Under the pieces are notes generated by a model. The model saw only the letters and a list, made by a program, of their open reading frames with translations. It was not told where the DNA came from and did no database searches. A DNA stretch of 17,287 nucleotides, taken from assembly GCA_964617245.1 (NCBI GenBank), contig CAZTWF010000073.1, forward strand, positions 1 through 17,287. Direction: 5' to 3'. A program made the translations under genes and the position numbers. Every line of letters starts with the position of its first letter. Positions within the stretch are counted from its first letter, which is position 1. This DNA comes from WYZ-LMO11 sp964617245. Its GTDB lineage: Archaea; Thermoproteota; Methanomethylicia; Methanomethylicales; Methanomethylicaceae. Below, one piece after another: positions 14,986 through 17,287 of the stretch.

Positions 14986-15420
14986 TTAACGTACTACATG
15001 TACACTACAATGAGCATTTCTTACAACATAATCTGCAATACTACCAAGTAATGCTCTTTTTAATCCAGTTAAACCTCTAGAGCCTATAATAATTAAAGCA
15101 CAATCTTGTTTTTCAGCCTCTGTAACTAAACCTGCACCTGGATTAATCCAAGAAGAAATAATTTTTGATTCAGTATTAATGCCTTCTTTTTTTGCTTTTT
15201 CTTCTAATTCTTTTAATAATTTTTCCATTTTTTCAGAAATTTCTTTTGGAATTGTTGGAGGGTATGGTGGTATATCACCTAATACACTAATAGCTGGTGG
15301 AGAATATACTGTAACAATTAATAGCTTAGAACCAAATTTCTTTGCCATTTCTAAAGCAATATCAAAGGCTTTAAGAGAAGGTTCTGATCCATCTACACCA
15401 ACAAGTATTGTTTTGTACAT
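14986..15420 (-). CDS. Universal stress protein (UspA family)
   Basis: A single-domain 144-residue Usp of the ATP-binding type. It starts MYKTILVGVDGSEPSLKAF with Asp10 in the nucleotide-binding loop, and ends with the signature GSRGLTGLKRALLGS (113-127), which fits G-x2-G-x9-G-S, the ATP-binding pattern. A long charged helix lies at 58-80. Such proteins bind ATP or AMP and are induced by stress or growth arrest; the exact role here is unknown. The start is ATG at 15420 with a GGGGAT ribosome site. It is divergent from the DUF355 kinase gene, with a 70-base region between them. Confidence 0.95.
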   Translation of the reverse strand: MYKTILVGVDGSEPSLKAFDIALEMAKKFGSKLLIVTVYSPPAISVLGDIPPYPPTIPKEISEKMEKLLKELEEKAKKEGINTESKIISSWINPGAGLVTEAEKQDCALIIIGSRGLTGLKRALLGSIADYVVRNAHCSVHVVR

Positions 15421-15451
15421 AATATCCCCAACTTTACTTATATCACATAAG

Positions 15452-15463
15452 AATTATATATTT
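15452..15463. promoter_or_regulatory. Shared TATA-like box between the stress protein and DUF355 genes
   Basis: AATTATATATTTT (from 15452) is nearly symmetric and is the only strong TATA candidate in the 70-base divergent gap. It is about 30 bases from both start codons, giving predicted initiation near 15432 (minus) and 15482 (plus). One box may serve both genes. Confidence 0.4.
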
Positions 15464-15490
15464 TTTATCTAGAAAATAATTAGAGGAAAA

Positions 15491-15988
15491 ATGAGTATTG
15501 AAAAAATAAATATTAAAGCTATAAGAATAAAAATACCAAAGGATTCTAATGTAATAATAGGTCAAACACATTTTATAAAAAGTATTGAAGATTTATATGA
15601 GGCGATTGTCACAATAATTCCCAAGGCAAAATTTGGAATTGCTTTTTGTGAAGCCTCAGGAGCATGTTTAATAAGATATGAAGGAAATGATGAAGAATTA
15701 ATTAATGCTGCAATAGAAGCTTGTAAAGATATAGCTGCTGGGCATATCTTTGTTATATTCATTAGAGAAGCATATCCAATAAATATTTTAAATACTATTA
15801 AGAATGTACAAGAAGTTTGTACAATATTTTGTGCAACTGCTAATCCTCTTGAAGTTATAATTGCAGAAACAGAACAAGGAAGAGGAATATTAGGTGTAAT
15901 TGATGGAAGTTCTCCAAAAGGTGTAGAAACTCATGAAGATAAAGAAAAACGTATTAAATTCTTAAGACAAATAGGCTATAAAAAATAA
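15491..15988 (+). CDS. Adenosine-specific kinase (DUF355 family)
   Basis: A 165-residue protein that matches the archaeal DUF355 family, described as adenosine-specific kinase from structural work on a Pyrobaculum member. Conserved blocks include FGIAFCEASGACLIRYEGND (48-67), AAGHIFVIFI (87-96), IFCATANPLEVIIAETEQG (112-130) and RGILGVIDGSSPKGVE (131-146). It is soluble, without membrane segments. The natural substrate in this organism is inferred from the family only; function elsewhere remains thinly tested. The ATG at 15491 has an AGAGGA site at 15482-15487. The eight-cysteine gene follows after 56 bases on the same strand. Confidence 0.9.
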   Translation: MSIEKINIKAIRIKIPKDSNVIIGQTHFIKSIEDLYEAIVTIIPKAKFGIAFCEASGACLIRYEGNDEELINAAIEACKDIAAGHIFVIFIREAYPINILNTIKNVQEVCTIFCATANPLEVIIAETEQGRGILGVIDGSSPKGVETHEDKEKRIKFLRQIGYKK

Positions 15989-16044
15989 TAAATAAGAGGA
16001 ATTATATTAAAATTATTATGAATTTTTAGAAAGAGGTTTTAGAC

Positions 16045-16356
16045 TTGAAAAATAGTCGATTATGTGAGCCAAATTGTCCTTATTTTAAATGTGGACAAAA
16101 AGCAATATACATAAAAAAAGGACAAAAACAAGGAGAAAAAATAATATACTGTAATTGGATTGGAGATATTTGTATTGGTGCAAAATGTAAATATGCATTC
16201 TGTGAAAAAAGAGTACTTCTACCAGATGGTTTTTGTGGATTAGATGAAAGACCTAAAAAAATAAGAAGTATAGAAGAAGAAGCAAAAAAAGAAGAAATTA
16301 CATTAAGATCAGTACAGACAATGCTTAAGAAAAAAGGTAAATACTTTATTGAATAA
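16045..16356 (+). CDS. Eight-cysteine protein, possibly metal-binding
   Basis: A 103-residue protein of unrecognised family. Its first 64 residues hold eight Cys: C7, C11, C16, C36, C43, C48, C53 and C64, in the pattern C-x3-C-x4-C ... C-x6-C-x4-C-x4-C-x10-C. This would suit two zinc sites or an iron-sulfur cluster. The C-terminal third is a charged helix (about 70-100) without Cys, ending EEAKKEEITLRSVQTMLKKKGKYF. The start is TTG at 16045, supported by AGAGGT (16032-16037). It follows the DUF355 kinase gene by 56 bases and ends seven bases before the convergent ThiF-like gene. It resembles other short archaeal Cys-rich conserved proteins in general only. Confidence 0.75.
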   Translation: MKNSRLCEPNCPYFKCGQKAIYIKKGQKQGEKIIYCNWIGDICIGAKCKYAFCEKRVLLPDGFCGLDERPKKIRSIEEEAKKEEITLRSVQTMLKKKGKYFIE

Positions 16357-16363
16357 AAATTAC

Positions 16364-17080
16364 TTAATATTTTTTTCCACATATAGAACAATTTGGATTT
16401 TTAGATATATGAAATTCTTGAAAACTCATATTTTCTCCATCATATAATATTAATCGACCTATAGCAAGTTTTCCAATACCAGTAATTATTTTTATAGCTT
16501 CTATTGCTTCAAGACTTCCAATAACTCCAGGTGTTGGTCCAAGAACAGGAATTGTTTCATGTACTTTAGTTTCTCTAGGATATAAACATCTAAGACATGG
16601 AGATTTATTTGGTATTATTGTCATTAAGCAACCTTCCATTCCATAAACTGCACCATAAACATAAGGAATATTATTATTGACTGCAAATTCATTTATTATT
16701 AATCTTGTTTTTAAATTATCTTGACCATCTACAATTACATTAATATCTTTTAATAAATCCTTGACATTATTCTCATTTATTTTTTCATTTATTGGATCTA
16801 TTTTAGTTTCAGGATTTAATAATGAAAGCTTCATAGCTGCAGATTCTGATTTTGGTCTTCCAATATCATTAGTCCAATGTATTATTTGTCTATTTAAATT
16901 AGATTCTTCTACAATATCAAAATCAATTAATCTTAAATAACCAATACCAGCAGCTACAAGATAATAAGAAGCTACAGAACCTAATCCTCCAATACCTGCA
17001 ATTGCAACTTTTGCTTCTTTTAATTTTTTTTGTCCTTCTTCTCCAATAATTTTTATTTGACGAATATATCTTTTACTCAA
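16364..17080 (-). CDS. E1-like adenylyltransferase of the ThiF/MoeB/UbaA family
   Basis: A 238-residue single-domain E1 enzyme that adenylates the C-terminal glycine of a ubiquitin-fold sulfur carrier for molybdopterin, thiamine or tRNA thiolation, and in some archaea for protein conjugation. The N-terminal ATP-binding part has GIGGLGSVAS (29-38), LIDFDIVEESNLNRQ (51-65), GRPKSE (74-79) and VDGQDN (117-122). Zinc cysteines are C162, C165 and C231, C234. The cysteine that many relatives place in the following loop (in MoeB near the PSCAEAG segment) is absent; here the loop reads KVHETIPVLGPTPGVIGS (172-189). Rhodanese or other C-terminal extensions are lacking. Start TTG at 17080 has AGGGAT upstream. 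It is divergent from tRNA-Cys. Which carrier it serves cannot be read from sequence. Confidence 0.92.
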   Translation of the reverse strand: MSKRYIRQIKIIGEEGQKKLKEAKVAIAGIGGLGSVASYYLVAAGIGYLRLIDFDIVEESNLNRQIIHWTNDIGRPKSESAAMKLSLLNPETKIDPINEKINENNVKDLLKDINVIVDGQDNLKTRLIINEFAVNNNIPYVYGAVYGMEGCLMTIIPNKSPCLRCLYPRETKVHETIPVLGPTPGVIGSLEAIEAIKIITGIGKLAIGRLILYDGENMSFQEFHISKNPNCSICGKKY

Positions 17081-17113
17081 GAGAATCCCTAAATAGGATT
17101 AGAGATAAAGAAA

Positions 17114-17123
17114 TAAATATTTA
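17114..17123. promoter_or_regulatory. Palindromic TATA box between the E1-like gene and tRNA-Cys
   Basis: TAAATATTTA is a perfect palindrome midway in the 66-base divergent gap. It lies about 28 bases from the tRNA-Cys 5' end on the plus strand and about 26 bases from a predicted minus-strand start near 17092, which would give the E1-like gene a 12-base leader. One box may promote both. Confidence 0.5.
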
Positions 17124-17146
17124 ATTGTGTAAAAATTAGTAAATGA

Positions 17147-17218
17147 GCCAGGGTGGCCGAGTGGCTTAGGCGGCGGGCTGCAGACCCGCATACTGGGGTT
17201 CGAATCCTCACCCTGGCT
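17147..17218 (+). tRNA. tRNA-Cys (anticodon GCA)
   Basis: The 72-base tRNA folds fully: acceptor GCCAGGG/CCCTGGC, D stem GCC/GGC, anticodon stem GCGGG/CCCGC with loop CTGCAGA (anticodon GCA), T arm TGGGG-TTCGAAT-CCTCA with one G-T pair, and discriminator T73, which is the identity base of tRNA-Cys. CCA is encoded directly after it (17219-17221). There is no intron. Its promoter is the palindromic box at 17114-17123. Confidence 0.97.
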
Positions 17219-17232
17219 CCATTGGTGATAAA

Positions 17233-17287
17233 ATGATTTCAGAAATAAAAGAATCGATTAATGATTTAATTAAAATTTTATCAATTT
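17233..17287 (+). CDS. Start of an unidentified protein-coding gene (runs off the window end)
   Basis: The ATG at 17233 follows a GGTGAT ribosome site (17224-17229) only a few bases after tRNA-Cys. Eighteen codons are open to the end of the window, reading MISEIKESINDLIKILSI, an amphipathic helix-like start. The fragment is too short to identify. Position suggests it may be transcribed together with the tRNA. Confidence 0.5.
   Translation, partial: MISEIKESINDLIKILSI

Noticed and set aside
1..17287. CRISPR arrays, insertion sequences or prophage genes
   Set aside because: No evenly spaced direct repeats, transposase or integrase motifs, or terminal inverted repeats were seen; A+T-rich runs look repetitive but are coding or promoter sequence.

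Overview
The window is about 17.3 kb of very A+T-rich DNA from an archaeon, most likely a thermophile. Archaeal identity rests on RadA recombinase, transcription factor B, a zinc-ribbon aIF1, an archaeal-type tRNA-Gln (A1-U72 closing pair), TATA/BRE-like promoters with TTTAAA-type boxes, and Shine-Dalgarno (GGTGA-type) starts. Very G:C-rich tRNA stems in an A+T-rich genome, and peptide-fermentation enzymes (IorAB), suggest heat adaptation. The gene set would fit the TACK/Thermoproteota group, but I cannot fix the lineage from sequence alone. Coding is dense on both strands, intergenic gaps are mostly under 170 bases, and six genes start with TTG. No insertion sequence, CRISPR array, prophage or clear origin is visible.

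Layout. Positions 1-2762 (minus): aspartate-semialdehyde dehydrogenase, aspartate kinase and the 5' end of a type IA topoisomerase. Positions 2874-5405 (plus): iorA-iorB, indolepyruvate:ferredoxin oxidoreductase. 5505-6458 (plus): radA, ending stop-to-stop against a minus-strand pair (6455-7809), an orphan ABC-type substrate-binding protein and a 111-residue protein. 7912-8223 (plus): aIF1. 8236-10989 (minus): a tight four-gene cluster of TFB, a JAMM metalloprotease-like protein, a membrane-anchored LAGLIDADG-like protein and a HIT-family protein. 11156-11228: tRNA-Gln(CUG). 11235-11378 (minus): a 47-residue Cys/His microprotein not visible to ordinary length cut-offs. 11483-13646 (minus): a Trp-rich small membrane protein, a sodium:solute symporter coupled to it, and a four-helix membrane protein. 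13775-14470 (plus): a membrane-anchored extracellular protein. 14476-15420 (minus): universal stress protein and an unknown protein. 15491-16356 (plus): DUF355 adenosine-specific kinase and an eight-cysteine protein. 16364-17080 (minus): a ThiF/MoeB E1-like enzyme, divergent from tRNA-Cys(GCA) at 17147-17218. A new gene begins at 17233 and runs off the end.

Most of the region is housekeeping: aspartate-family amino acid synthesis, aromatic amino acid degradation, recombination, transcription and translation initiation. The parts most worth following up are the membrane-anchored, half-degenerate LAGLIDADG protein inside the TFB operon, the Trp-rich partner of the symporter, two small Cys-rich proteins, the co-occurrence of a JAMM protease and an E1-like enzyme, and near-palindromic TATA boxes lying between several divergent gene pairs.
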